DNA of 64,000 nt, taken from contig CALESQ010000078.1 of the NCBI GenBank assembly GCA_937907455.1, positions 53,618 through 117,617 of the forward strand, in the 5' to 3' direction. Position numbers and translations under genes: made by a program. The stretch comes from an uncultured Caldilineales bacterium. GTDB lineage: Bacteria > Chloroflexota > Anaerolineae > JAAEKA01. Below, one piece after another: positions 40,890 to 49,209 of this stretch; position 1 is the first letter of the stretch, and the number at the start of each line of letters is the position of its first letter. The notes beneath the pieces were generated by a model that searched no databases, was not told where the DNA came from, and saw only the letters and a program-made list of their open reading frames with translations.

Positions 40890-41828
40890 TCAACTGCCCA
40901 CCAGGGCGCGGGCAAAGAACAGCACATTCGCCGGGCGCTCGGCCAGGCGGCGCATATAGTAGGGATACCAACGCGTGCCGTAGGGAATGTAAACGCGCAT
41001 ACGATAGCCCTCATCGGCCAATTGCTGCTGAAGATCGCGGCGAATGCCGTACAGCATTTGAAACTCAAACCGATTATTGTCAATGCCCTGAGCGCGCGTG
41101 TACTCTTTGATTTGGTTGATGATGAGATGATCATGGCTGGCCAGCGCCAGATAGGTGCCGGGGAACTGCGGTTGACTATCAAGCATCAACCGGGCAAGAC
41201 GCACCATGCTGGCGTCAACCTCGGCCTTGTCACGAAAAGCCAGCGCCGCAGGCTCATCATACGCGCCCTTGCACAAACGCAGATGGGCGCGGCCCTCGTT
41301 CATCAACTCACGAATATCGTTTTCGCTGCGCCGCAGATAAGCTTGAATCACCACCCCGGCATTGGGGAATTCCTCACGCAAACGACGATAGATCGCCAGC
41401 GTGCGCGTGGTGACGGGGGTGTCTTCCATGTCAATGCGCACAAAATTGCCGAATGCCGCCGCGGCCTCGACAATACGGCGCACATTGCGGTAGCAAAAGT
41501 CATCGTCCACGGCCAACCCCATCGCAGTCAGTTTGATGGAGATGTTGGAGTCTACGCCCGCCTCCCTGATAGCTTGCAAGGCACGAATGTACTCATCCGC
41601 GTTCAGTGCGGCTTCTGCCTGGTTGTGAACATGCTCGCCCAGGTAGTCCAGCGTTGCCATCATCCCTGTGGCGTTGGTAGCTCGAATGGCCTGGATGGCA
41701 TCGCTCAACTGCTCACCGGCAATGAAGCGCCGGGCCATGCGCCGCGTAGCCGGCACACCGACGATAACTTCCTGCATTTTGGGGCTTTTGGAGAGAGCTA
41801 TAAAAAACTGGCGTAAAGGCGATACCAT
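40890..41828 (-). CDS. Proline dehydrogenase
   Basis: A 312-residue FAD enzyme (monofunctional ProDH) that oxidises proline to pyrroline-5-carboxylate. Motifs: ISIKLTAMGLAVDDDFC near residue 96, VRIDMEDTPVT near 130, RLCKGAYDEP near 183, and the C-terminal substrate-binding YYMRRLAERPANV. AGGAGT lies five bases before the ATG. The P5C dehydrogenase partner is not in the window. Confidence 0.93.
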   Translation of the reverse strand: MVSPLRQFFIALSKSPKMQEVIVGVPATRRMARRFIAGEQLSDAIQAIRATNATGMMATLDYLGEHVHNQAEAALNADEYIRALQAIREAGVDSNISIKLTAMGLAVDDDFCYRNVRRIVEAAAAFGNFVRIDMEDTPVTTRTLAIYRRLREEFPNAGVVIQAYLRRSENDIRELMNEGRAHLRLCKGAYDEPAALAFRDKAEVDASMVRLARLMLDSQPQFPGTYLALASHDHLIINQIKEYTRAQGIDNNRFEFQMLYGIRRDLQQQLADEGYRMRVYIPYGTRWYPYYMRRLAERPANVLFFARALVGS

Positions 41829-41844
41829 GGAATACTCCTGATTA

Positions 41845-42040
41845 AGGAAGAGGGGGGGGAATGGGGAATTAAGAGTTGAGAATGGAGAATTGAGAATTGG
41901 GAATGACAGGGTGGCAAGGTCGAAAGTTGGCAGGCTCTGGGCTGTTTAGTGGTTATTGTTGACTGCTTACTGCTTACTGATCACTGGTTACCGGTTACCG
42001 GTTACTGGTTACTGGTTACTGTTCACCGCATTCTCTCCTA
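41845..42040. repeat. Intergenic short tandem repeats (GAGAATTG and GGTTACY types)
   Basis: The 289-bp divergent gap holds a purine-rich GAATTGAGAATGGAG-type stretch followed by CTGCTTACTG and then about six copies of the heptamer CGGTTAC or TGGTTAC at about 41980-42020. Nothing coding is seen. Confidence 0.75.
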
Positions 42041-42082
42041 ACTTCCCTTATCTGTCAATGGCCTATATCATAAAATCGCTGT

Positions 42083-42111
42083 TTGACCATGCCCCTATCT
42101 TGTGATAGACT
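42083..42111 (+). promoter_or_regulatory. Promoter of the glycosidase-like gene
   Basis: TTGACC, a 17-base spacer and TAGACT. The ATG at 42118 falls at the expected transcription start and lacks a Shine-Dalgarno, so a leaderless mRNA is likely. Confidence 0.65.
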
Positions 42112-42117
42112 CTGCCC

Positions 42118-44448
42118 ATGCGTATTGAAGATTTTCCTCGCCCCCCTGACGACAACGGACGCGGCATTCACTGGTCTGCCAGGCTCTACCATGACGTGAT
42201 CCACCCCGATCTGGACACATGGATCGAACGCCTGCAAGCCATGAAAATCAAATGGGTGAAGCTGCTGGACGACGGCGGCGGTTCTGCACTGGGGCTTAGC
42301 CGCCGCTTGCTGGCCGCAGGTATGATGCCCATCGTGCGCATCTACATGGCACAGCTCAACCCGCACCTGCTGGGTAGCCGTGAACTGGACACGGTGAGCC
42401 GCTATGTGGCTGCAGGAGTGCGCTACTTCGAAAGCAACAACGAGCCTGACCTACCCGCAGAGTGGCAAAACGGCCAACGACCTGCTAACTGGCTAGACAT
42501 CGTCATCAACAACTTCATTCGCGATGCAGATGCAGTGCTGGCCCGCGGGGGATTGCTCGCTCTGCCTGCTATGGGGCCGGGCGCGTTGGTCAATCCGGTT
42601 GCCCTGGTCGCAAGCAAAGGCCGCCGCGACCTGTTTGAACGCGGCTGTTGGATCGCCGTACACAACTACACCCTGAACCACCCGCTGGACTATCCCTTTG
42701 ACGCCGTCAACCAGAGCGGCGAGCCGATCAGCCAGCAGGAATTTAATCGGCTGGCGGCCTGGCAGTACAGCGACCTCACCTATGCGCAGATTGTGGCGCG
42801 GCATCTGCCCATCACCCAGGAAGAGTACAACCGCTTCAACCGCTGGGCCTGGGATGGCCGCACGCGCGAGCAGGTGAACGCCGTGCGCGCCGCCCACAAA
42901 AACCCCGGCCACACCCTGCACAACGATGCCAATTGCTTTCTGGGCTATCGTCTGGCCGATGAAATGGCTTTCGCCGCGCTAGGCTTCCATGTGCCGGTGA
43001 TCAGCACCGAGGGCGGGCCGGTCGTCGGCTGGGGCGATGACGATCGCTACGCCAAGATGAACCCCACCACTCAGGCCGCCTACCAGCTTGAGATCGTGCG
43101 GCACATGGCAAACGCTGCTCCCGACTGGTATTTTGCCTGCTGCACCTGGCTGCTGGCCGCCCGCCCCCTGGGCGATTTCAACCCCACCTGGGAGCAAATG
43201 GCCTGGTACACCGGGGCCTGGGATGGGCAATTCGGCCTGCACGGCACGCTGCCCGTGGTACAGGCGCTGACCGATGAACCCAGCACAGTGCGCCCCGGAG
43301 TACAAACCGAGCTGACCTTCGTCACCGGTGTCGCTCAGTGCGCAGGTCAGGCAGTGAGCGGGCTGGAGTTGCGCCTGAGCAGCCCCAACGCACAACACAG
43401 CGCCACCACCGACGCCGCAGGAGCCTTTCGCTTCGAGCGTCTAGCCGCGGACGTGTACAGCCTGCACAGCCATACGCGCCTGCTGCAAAGCGGCATCGAG
43501 CTGGTCAGCAACAACGCCAGCTTGCATCTTACCCTTGCACTTGACGATAACGGCGCGCAAAGCCTGCTGTTGTGCCGTGTTTGCGACCAGGCCGCCACCC
43601 CCCAGCCCCAGGTAGGCATAACGCTGGGTGCGGGTGAGCAAAGCCTGCATCACATGGTCAGCAACGCTGACGGCCTGTGCCTTTTCACCGACCTACCGCG
43701 CGGCGTTTACTGGTTGCGCTGTGAGTCTCAGGACAGCGTGGATGACATAGTTCTGGATGGCTGGAGCCGCCGCGAAATCACCCTCACCCTGCCTGCGCCC
43801 GCAACCGCACGCTATGCACTGATCAGCCGCCGGCTGCTGGACAAGGCCGAAACTGCCAATCGGCGCATCTTCTTTGGCCGCGTGCTGGATGAACACGGCA
43901 ACGGCCTGAACGGCATCACACTGGAAATGCGCTGGCAAGGCGCGGCTGCGGGCACACAGTTTCCCCGCGTCACTACCCCACGCGACCCCTTCAAGGACAC
44001 AGGGAATTTTGAATTTTCGCACACCCCCGGCCTCTTCAACGTGCAGGTGGTGCAGGGCGATTATCCCAGCGACCTTGCGGATGAGCTGGACACCGCACAG
44101 GTGCCGGGCCGCGAAGGCCAGCCGATCAGCTATGAGCTGATCTTCCAACGTGGTGCTACCGCCCCGCCCCCCGACCCACAGCCAGACAAGGCATTCGCGC
44201 AGTATTGGTTGCTACCACCTGCCGCACAGGGAGCTGACTTACTCGGCCTGCTGCTACCCTATCTGCAAGCCAACGGCTTGCTGGCCGGTGGCACTGTGAC
44301 CGAAGCACTCAACGCCCGCCAGGTTACATTGGTAGGGGATGAAACAAACTGGAGCGCAGAGCAAGAAGCAGAGCTGCGCGCGGCAGGCTGCACCGTGCGC
44401 CGTCTGCCGGGCGATCCCTTTGCCCTGGCCGAGGTGCTGCCGCTATGA
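42118..44448 (+). CDS. Clan GH-A glycoside hydrolase-like protein with carboxypeptidase-regulatory-like domains
   Basis: A 776-residue protein without signal peptide. Residues 1 to about 390 look like a TIM-barrel of clan GH-A: WSARLYHDVIHPDLDTWIER, FESNNEPDLPAEW with likely acid/base Glu109, and VISTEGGPVVGWG with likely nucleophile Glu298. Then come two CarboxypepD_reg-like beta domains (SGLELRLSSPNAQHSATTDA and RVLDEHGNGLNGITLEM) and a C-terminal module of about 90 residues (EALNARQVTLVGDETNW, then LRAAGCTVRRLPG). That last module recurs at the end of the next protein. Substrate unknown; secretion, if any, is non-classical. Confidence 0.75.
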   Translation: MRIEDFPRPPDDNGRGIHWSARLYHDVIHPDLDTWIERLQAMKIKWVKLLDDGGGSALGLSRRLLAAGMMPIVRIYMAQLNPHLLGSRELDTVSRYVAAGVRYFESNNEPDLPAEWQNGQRPANWLDIVINNFIRDADAVLARGGLLALPAMGPGALVNPVALVASKGRRDLFERGCWIAVHNYTLNHPLDYPFDAVNQSGEPISQQEFNRLAAWQYSDLTYAQIVARHLPITQEEYNRFNRWAWDGRTREQVNAVRAAHKNPGHTLHNDANCFLGYRLADEMAFAALGFHVPVISTEGGPVVGWGDDDRYAKMNPTTQAAYQLEIVRHMANAAPDWYFACCTWLLAARPLGDFNPTWEQMAWYTGAWDGQFGLHGTLPVVQALTDEPSTVRPGVQTELTFVTGVAQCAGQAVSGLELRLSSPNAQHSATTDAAGAFRFERLAADVYSLHSHTRLLQSGIELVSNNASLHLTLALDDNGAQSLLLCRVCDQAATPQPQVGITLGAGEQSLHHMVSNADGLCLFTDLPRGVYWLRCESQDSVDDIVLDGWSRREITLTLPAPATARYALISRRLLDKAETANRRIFFGRVLDEHGNGLNGITLEMRWQGAAAGTQFPRVTTPRDPFKDTGNFEFSHTPGLFNVQVVQGDYPSDLADELDTAQVPGREGQPISYELIFQRGATAPPPDPQPDKAFAQYWLLPPAAQGADLLGLLLPYLQANGLLAGGTVTEALNARQVTLVGDETNWSAEQEAELRAAGCTVRRLPGDPFALAEVLPL

Positions 44449-45449
44449 GCCAGACCGCCAACACCGTCAAGCGCGTGCTGCTGTGGATGAGTGGCGCACC
44501 TGCCGAAGCCGATGCTGCCTCTCAACCCAGCGCTGAACCCGCAGGCCTGCCGTTGAACGTCGAAACAGCGGTGCAGGCCGATGCTGATGCCTTCTGGCAG
44601 GCCGAGCTAATCGAGCCGGGTGAACCGGTGGCAGTTGAGCCGGACGACCCAGAACTGACCGCGGCCGAAGCACTCGCCGCTACGCCGAAAGAGCCGCAAC
44701 CCATCGCGCCGATTCCACTGACAGCTTTCAGCCACGCGGGCGAACCAGTCAACGACGCCGCAGCCTATGGCGTGGTGGTGCAGCCGGTAACAGTCGCGCC
44801 GGGGACAACCTGCTGGCGGGCGGTGCGCGTGCATCACCTGACGCCGGAAGAGAACCACGGCAACCACCACATCTTCCTCGATGCCCTGAACGAAGCCGGT
44901 GAACGTGTTTTCGATGCGGCAGTTCGCGTTACCTGGCCCGGCGGCCAACAAACTGTAACCATCACCAAGCCGTTGGGTGAACCCGGAGCCGACTTCGCCC
45001 TGTGGAAATGGCAAATGGCCGCGGTCGAGATGAACGATCTGCCCAGCGACCGTGTGGAGGGCCTGCACACCGATCACCCGGACGAAGCGAGCAACGGCAA
45101 TACCCGCTTTCATCACTCCTTTAGCGTGGTATTCCAGCGCACCACAGCCGCCCAGCCTGCTCCTGCCGATGATGGCAAGCTAATCAACCGACTGATGCTG
45201 TTGGGATCACCCACTGCGCCGCGCACCACGGTGCATCTTGAGCTGGCACGCAGCTTTTTGCTGACGCGCCATCCCACCATCAGCTTCAGCGTGGAGGAAG
45301 CCCTGCACGCCCGCGAAGTAATTCTGCTGGGCGCAACCGTGGATATCAGCGCGGCCGATGAAGCGCGCCTGAGCGCCGCGGGCTGCCAGGTGCAACGGAT
45401 CACCGGCACACCGACACAAATCAGCGCCGCGCTGGCTGCACTGCCCTGA
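44445..45449 (+). CDS. Companion protein of unknown function sharing the C-terminal module
   Basis: A 334-residue protein; its ATG overlaps the stop of the glycosidase-like gene by four bases. After an acidic linker, residues about 105-235 form a beta-sandwich-like domain (CWRAVRVHHLTPEENHGNHH, GLHTDHPDEASNGNTRFHHS), a pattern seen as an accessory domain beside muramidase/glycosidase-type proteins. The last 85 residues (FSVEEALHAREVILLGATVD, then LSAAGCQVQRITG) are clearly related to the end of the preceding protein. The shared end may be a docking or localisation domain. Confidence 0.65.
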   Translation: MSQTANTVKRVLLWMSGAPAEADAASQPSAEPAGLPLNVETAVQADADAFWQAELIEPGEPVAVEPDDPELTAAEALAATPKEPQPIAPIPLTAFSHAGEPVNDAAAYGVVVQPVTVAPGTTCWRAVRVHHLTPEENHGNHHIFLDALNEAGERVFDAAVRVTWPGGQQTVTITKPLGEPGADFALWKWQMAAVEMNDLPSDRVEGLHTDHPDEASNGNTRFHHSFSVVFQRTTAAQPAPADDGKLINRLMLLGSPTAPRTTVHLELARSFLLTRHPTISFSVEEALHAREVILLGATVDISAADEARLSAAGCQVQRITGTPTQISAALAALP

Positions 45450-45457
45450 ACCGCTCC

Positions 45458-46108
45458 ATGCATCCGATTGATATGGCCACCTGGCCCCGCCGCCCCCTGT
45501 TCGAATTCTTCAACGAACTCGACTATCCGCACTTCAGCCTGTGCGCACCGCTGGATGTCTCTCACTTTTACCCCGCGATAAAAGCACATGCCCTACCCTT
45601 CACCCTGGCAGTGGTGTATGTGTTGGCCCGTACAGCCAACACCATGCCCTGCTTTCGCCAACGCATCCACGGCCATGCGGTGGTGGAATACGAAGTAATT
45701 GATCCCTCAATGACGCTGCTGGGAGAAGATGAGCTGTTTGCCTTTTGCACCATGCCTTACCGCGCCGATTTCAAACAATTTGCCGAGCAAGCCCAGGCTG
45801 CTATGGCACGCAGCCGCCAGACTCCCAGCCTGTCTGACGAGGGACGGGATGACTTGTTTTTTATGTCGAGTATTCCCTGGGTCGCCTTTAGCAACATAAC
45901 GCATCCCATCCACATGCGACCAGTAGATTCCGTGCCGCGGCTGACATGGGGGAAAGTCAGCCAAACAGAAGGCAAGCTGCACATGCCTCTGGCGATACAG
46001 GTACATCATGCGCTGATGGATGGGCTGCATGTAGGCCGTTTCTTGGGGCAGGTACAAACCGCACTGAATGCACCGGCGGCTATGCTGGGCATTGATTGGC
46101 CCATCTGA
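45458..46108 (+). CDS. Chloramphenicol acetyltransferase-fold acyltransferase
   Basis: A 216-residue trimer-forming type CAT protein: FRQRIHG near residue 68, SIPWVAFSNITHP near 145, and the active-site HHALMDG at 183-189, with His184 as catalytic base and Asp188. Such chromosomal CAT-like enzymes acetylate various hydroxyl or amine substrates, and resistance cannot be assumed. It follows the companion protein by eight bases, likely in one transcript. Confidence 0.88.
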   Translation: MHPIDMATWPRRPLFEFFNELDYPHFSLCAPLDVSHFYPAIKAHALPFTLAVVYVLARTANTMPCFRQRIHGHAVVEYEVIDPSMTLLGEDELFAFCTMPYRADFKQFAEQAQAAMARSRQTPSLSDEGRDDLFFMSSIPWVAFSNITHPIHMRPVDSVPRLTWGKVSQTEGKLHMPLAIQVHHALMDGLHVGRFLGQVQTALNAPAAMLGIDWPI

Positions 46109-46144
46109 TCTCACCTCACACAGATATGGAGAAGCAAGCGATTT

Positions 46145-49048
46145 ATGAACCAAACGACCACACCCGCTGACAACAAGCTTTCCTGGCATTCACTGGCCGG
46201 GGATGCTGTCCTAAGCCGATTAAACACCGGTGAACGGGGTCTCACCAGCGAAGAGGCCGCATTGCGGCTGGAACATTATGGCCGCAACGAGCTGCGCGAA
46301 AAGCCTCGCCCCACGTTCCTGCAACTGGTGATTGCGCAGCTCAACAACTTCATCGTCATCCTGCTGATCGCGGCATCGGTAATCTCAGCACTGCTAGGCG
46401 ATTGGCTGGAAGCCGGTGTGATCATGCTGATCGTAGTGCTGAACGCCATTTTGGGCGTGGTGCAGGAAAGCCGGGCGGAAGAGGCGCTGGCTGCCCTGAA
46501 AAAGATGGCAGCGCCGGAATCGCAGGTGTTGCGCAATGGTCAGCACGTGTCTGTGCCTGCCAGCGAGCTGGTGCCCGGCGATATCGTCTTCCTGGAAGCG
46601 GGCAACTTCGTGCCTGCCGACATGCGCCTGATAGAGGCCGTCAATCTGCGCGTCGAGGAGGCCGCTCTCACCGGCGAATCGGTGCCAGTGCAGAAAAACG
46701 CAGCATTGTTGCTGGATGCCGACGCCACGCTGGGCGACCGCAAGAACAGCGTGTTCATGGGCACGGTGGTCAACTATGGCCGCGGACGCGGTGTGGTGGT
46801 GGATACCGGCATGAAAACTCAGCTCGGCCTGATTGCCGACATGCTGCAAGCGGTGGAGGACGAAGGCACGCCCCTGCAGGAGCGATTGGATCAACTGGGC
46901 AAGAGCCTGGCTATCGCGGCGCTGGCAATCTGCGGGGTGATCTTTTTGCTGGGCCTTTGGCGTAGCGGCGTGTTCAGCCACGGCCTTAACACCGAAACCA
47001 CCGACACCATCGTAGAAAGCTTTATGATCGCGGTGGGTCTGGCTATTGCCGCAGTACCCGAAGGGCTGGCCGCAGTGGTCACCATCAGCCTGGCGTTGGG
47101 CATGCGCGAGATGGTGCGCCGCCATGCGCTGATCCGCCGCCTGGCTTCGGTGGAGACACTCGGCTCGGCCACGGTGATCTGCTCCGACAAAACCGGCACG
47201 CTAACGCAAAACGAAATGACCGTCACCCGTGTATGGGTAGATGGCACAATGGCCGAAGTCAGCGGTACAGGCTACGATCCGCAGGGCGATTTCTCAGTAG
47301 ATGCCAAAGCCGTTGACCTGAACGTAACTCCCGGCCTAACCACTGTGCTGTGGGTAGGAGCGCTCAACAACGATGCCTTGCTGGAACCGATAACGGGTGA
47401 AGGACCAAACGCGTTTCGCATCATCGGCGATCCCACCGAAGGGGCCATGCTGGTGGCCGCGGCGAAAGCCGGTGCCAATCTCAGTGATCTAACTCAAGCC
47501 TACCCGCGCCAGAAGGAAATCCCCTTCGATTCTGCGCTGAAGCGCATGACCACGGTACACAAGATCAAGTGGACACGCCGTGCAGACCCCTCGCCGTTTG
47601 ACGACGATCATCACCTGGATGCCCACGCGGTCACTGTGAAGGGTGCGCCCGATCTGGTATTGCAACTCTGCACGCACTATCAAACCATTGATGACCGAGT
47701 GGCTACGCTGGATGACACCATGCGTGCTCGTATCGCCGCAGCCAATGATGCCATGACCAGCGAAGCGCTGCGTGTGATGGGCTTTGCCTACCGCGTGGAG
47801 CCGGAAATCCCGGACGAATTAACCCGTGAGTTTGCCGAGCAAGGGCTAATCTTTGCCGGTATGATGGGTATGATTGATCCAGCCCGGCCGGAGGTAAAAC
47901 CGGCGCTGGAAAAGGCACGACGTGCCGGCCTGCGCACCATCATGATCACCGGCGACTACCCCAATACCGGCCGCGCCGTAGCTGAAAGCATCGGGCTACT
48001 GCGTGCCGGCGACAAGGTACACACCGGCGCTGATCTCAACGATATGGATGACCGCACTCTGGCTGATGAGGTGAAGCGAACGGCAGTGTTTGCCCGCGTG
48101 TCGCCGGAACACAAAATGCGCATTGTAGAGGCACTGCGCAGCAACGGCGAGGTGGTAGCCATGACCGGCGACGGTGTAAACGACGCCCCCGCCATCAAGC
48201 GTGCCGACATCGGCATTTCCATGGGCATCACCGGCACCGATGTGGCTAAAGAAACCGCCGATATGGTACTCACCGACGATAATTACGTGAGTATTGTGGC
48301 CGCGGTAGAGCAGGGCCGCATCATCTATTCCAACATCCGCAAGTTCGTCTTCTTCCTGCTGTCGTCCAACATAGCCGAGGTGATGATTATTTTCCTGGCG
48401 ACACTGGCCGGCCTGCCCACGCCGCTGACTGTGATCCAGCTCTTGTGGCTGAACCTGATCACTGACGGTGCGCCCGCCTTGGCGTTAGCCATGGAAAAGG
48501 GTGATCCCGACATTATGGAGCGACCACCGCGGCCCAAGAGTGAATCTATCGTCAACAGCTCGATGCGCCTGGGTATGGCGGTGCAGACCATTGCCCAAAC
48601 CGGCGTGGTACTCACTGCTTTTCTGCTGGGCCTGCTGTGGCATCTGGAAGTGGGCGCCAGTGTTCCCGCTGGCATGAACCCAATCCGCTATCTGCTGGCT
48701 CACGACTGGCGCGGAGTGGACGTGCAAACCGCGGAAACCATGGCTTTTCTCACGCTGTCGCTGTGCGAGTTGTTCCGCGCTTACACGGTACGCTCAGAGC
48801 GCGCTTCGATCTTCCGCCTGGGCGTGTTTAGCAACAAGTACATGCAATATGCCGTTGGTGTCTCGGTCACCCTGCTTTTCCTGGTGGTCAGCGTGCCCTT
48901 CCTGCAACCCATCTTCAACACGCACTTTCCGGCTCCCCGCGAATGGGCCGTAGTGCTGGGTCTGGCGCTGATTCCTGCCATCGCTGAGGAGATCACCAAG
49001 GCATACCTGCGTATGCGAGACGGCAGGGCAGTAAGTAGTGAAGGGTAA
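46145..49048 (+). CDS. P-type cation-transporting ATPase, P2A (Ca2+) type
   Basis: A 967-residue membrane pump. The N-terminal cation-ATPase domain (LNTGERGLTSEEAALRLEHY) is followed by membrane helices; TGESVPVQK lies in the actuator domain; AIAAVPEGLAAVVTISLALG in helix 4 carries the PEGL ion-binding motif; the phosphorylated Asp348 is in DKTGTLTQNEMT. MTGDGVNDAPAIKRADIG is the hinge. LITDGAPALALAMEKGDPD near helix 6 supports Ca2+- or Mn2+-type transport. It lies 36 bases after the CAT gene. Ion specificity is inferred. Confidence 0.93.
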   Translation: MNQTTTPADNKLSWHSLAGDAVLSRLNTGERGLTSEEAALRLEHYGRNELREKPRPTFLQLVIAQLNNFIVILLIAASVISALLGDWLEAGVIMLIVVLNAILGVVQESRAEEALAALKKMAAPESQVLRNGQHVSVPASELVPGDIVFLEAGNFVPADMRLIEAVNLRVEEAALTGESVPVQKNAALLLDADATLGDRKNSVFMGTVVNYGRGRGVVVDTGMKTQLGLIADMLQAVEDEGTPLQERLDQLGKSLAIAALAICGVIFLLGLWRSGVFSHGLNTETTDTIVESFMIAVGLAIAAVPEGLAAVVTISLALGMREMVRRHALIRRLASVETLGSATVICSDKTGTLTQNEMTVTRVWVDGTMAEVSGTGYDPQGDFSVDAKAVDLNVTPGLTTVLWVGALNNDALLEPITGEGPNAFRIIGDPTEGAMLVAAAKAGANLSDLTQAYPRQKEIPFDSALKRMTTVHKIKWTRRADPSPFDDDHHLDAHAVTVKGAPDLVLQLCTHYQTIDDRVATLDDTMRARIAAANDAMTSEALRVMGFAYRVEPEIPDELTREFAEQGLIFAGMMGMIDPARPEVKPALEKARRAGLRTIMITGDYPNTGRAVAESIGLLRAGDKVHTGADLNDMDDRTLADEVKRTAVFARVSPEHKMRIVEALRSNGEVVAMTGDGVNDAPAIKRADIGISMGITGTDVAKETADMVLTDDNYVSIVAAVEQGRIIYSNIRKFVFFLLSSNIAEVMIIFLATLAGLPTPLTVIQLLWLNLITDGAPALALAMEKGDPDIMERPPRPKSESIVNSSMRLGMAVQTIAQTGVVLTAFLLGLLWHLEVGASVPAGMNPIRYLLAHDWRGVDVQTAETMAFLTLSLCELFRAYTVRSERASIFRLGVFSNKYMQYAVGVSVTLLFLVVSVPFLQPIFNTHFPAPREWAVVLGLALIPAIAEEITKAYLRMRDGRAVSSEG

Positions 49049-49080
49049 ACAGAGGGGAAAGAGAAACCATCGCACCGAAA

Positions 49081-49187
49081 GACCCTCACCCTAACCCTCT
49101 CCCCCAGGTAGAGGGAACCCGAAAATGCTATACCCCTCCCCTCCGGCCCTCCCCTCTCCCAGTGGGAGAGGGGCCGGGGGTGAGGGC
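49081..49187. repeat. Palindromic intergenic repeat of CCCTCACCCTAACCC type
   Basis: GACCCTCACCCTAACCCTC at the left and GGCCGGGGGTGAGGGC at the right are inverted counterparts, and an inner hairpin CCCCTCTCCCA/GGGAGAGGGG lies between. This is a well-known kind of dispersed palindromic repeat in many bacterial genomes; it may also end transcription of the ATPase gene. Confidence 0.65.
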
Positions 49188-49209
49188 AACCACCACACAC
49201 AAACCCACC

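Noticed and set aside
45458..46108. Chloramphenicol resistance gene on a mobile element
   Set aside because: The CAT-fold and active site are real, but it lies in an operon-like setting with normal base use and no mobile element features; resistance cannot be claimed.
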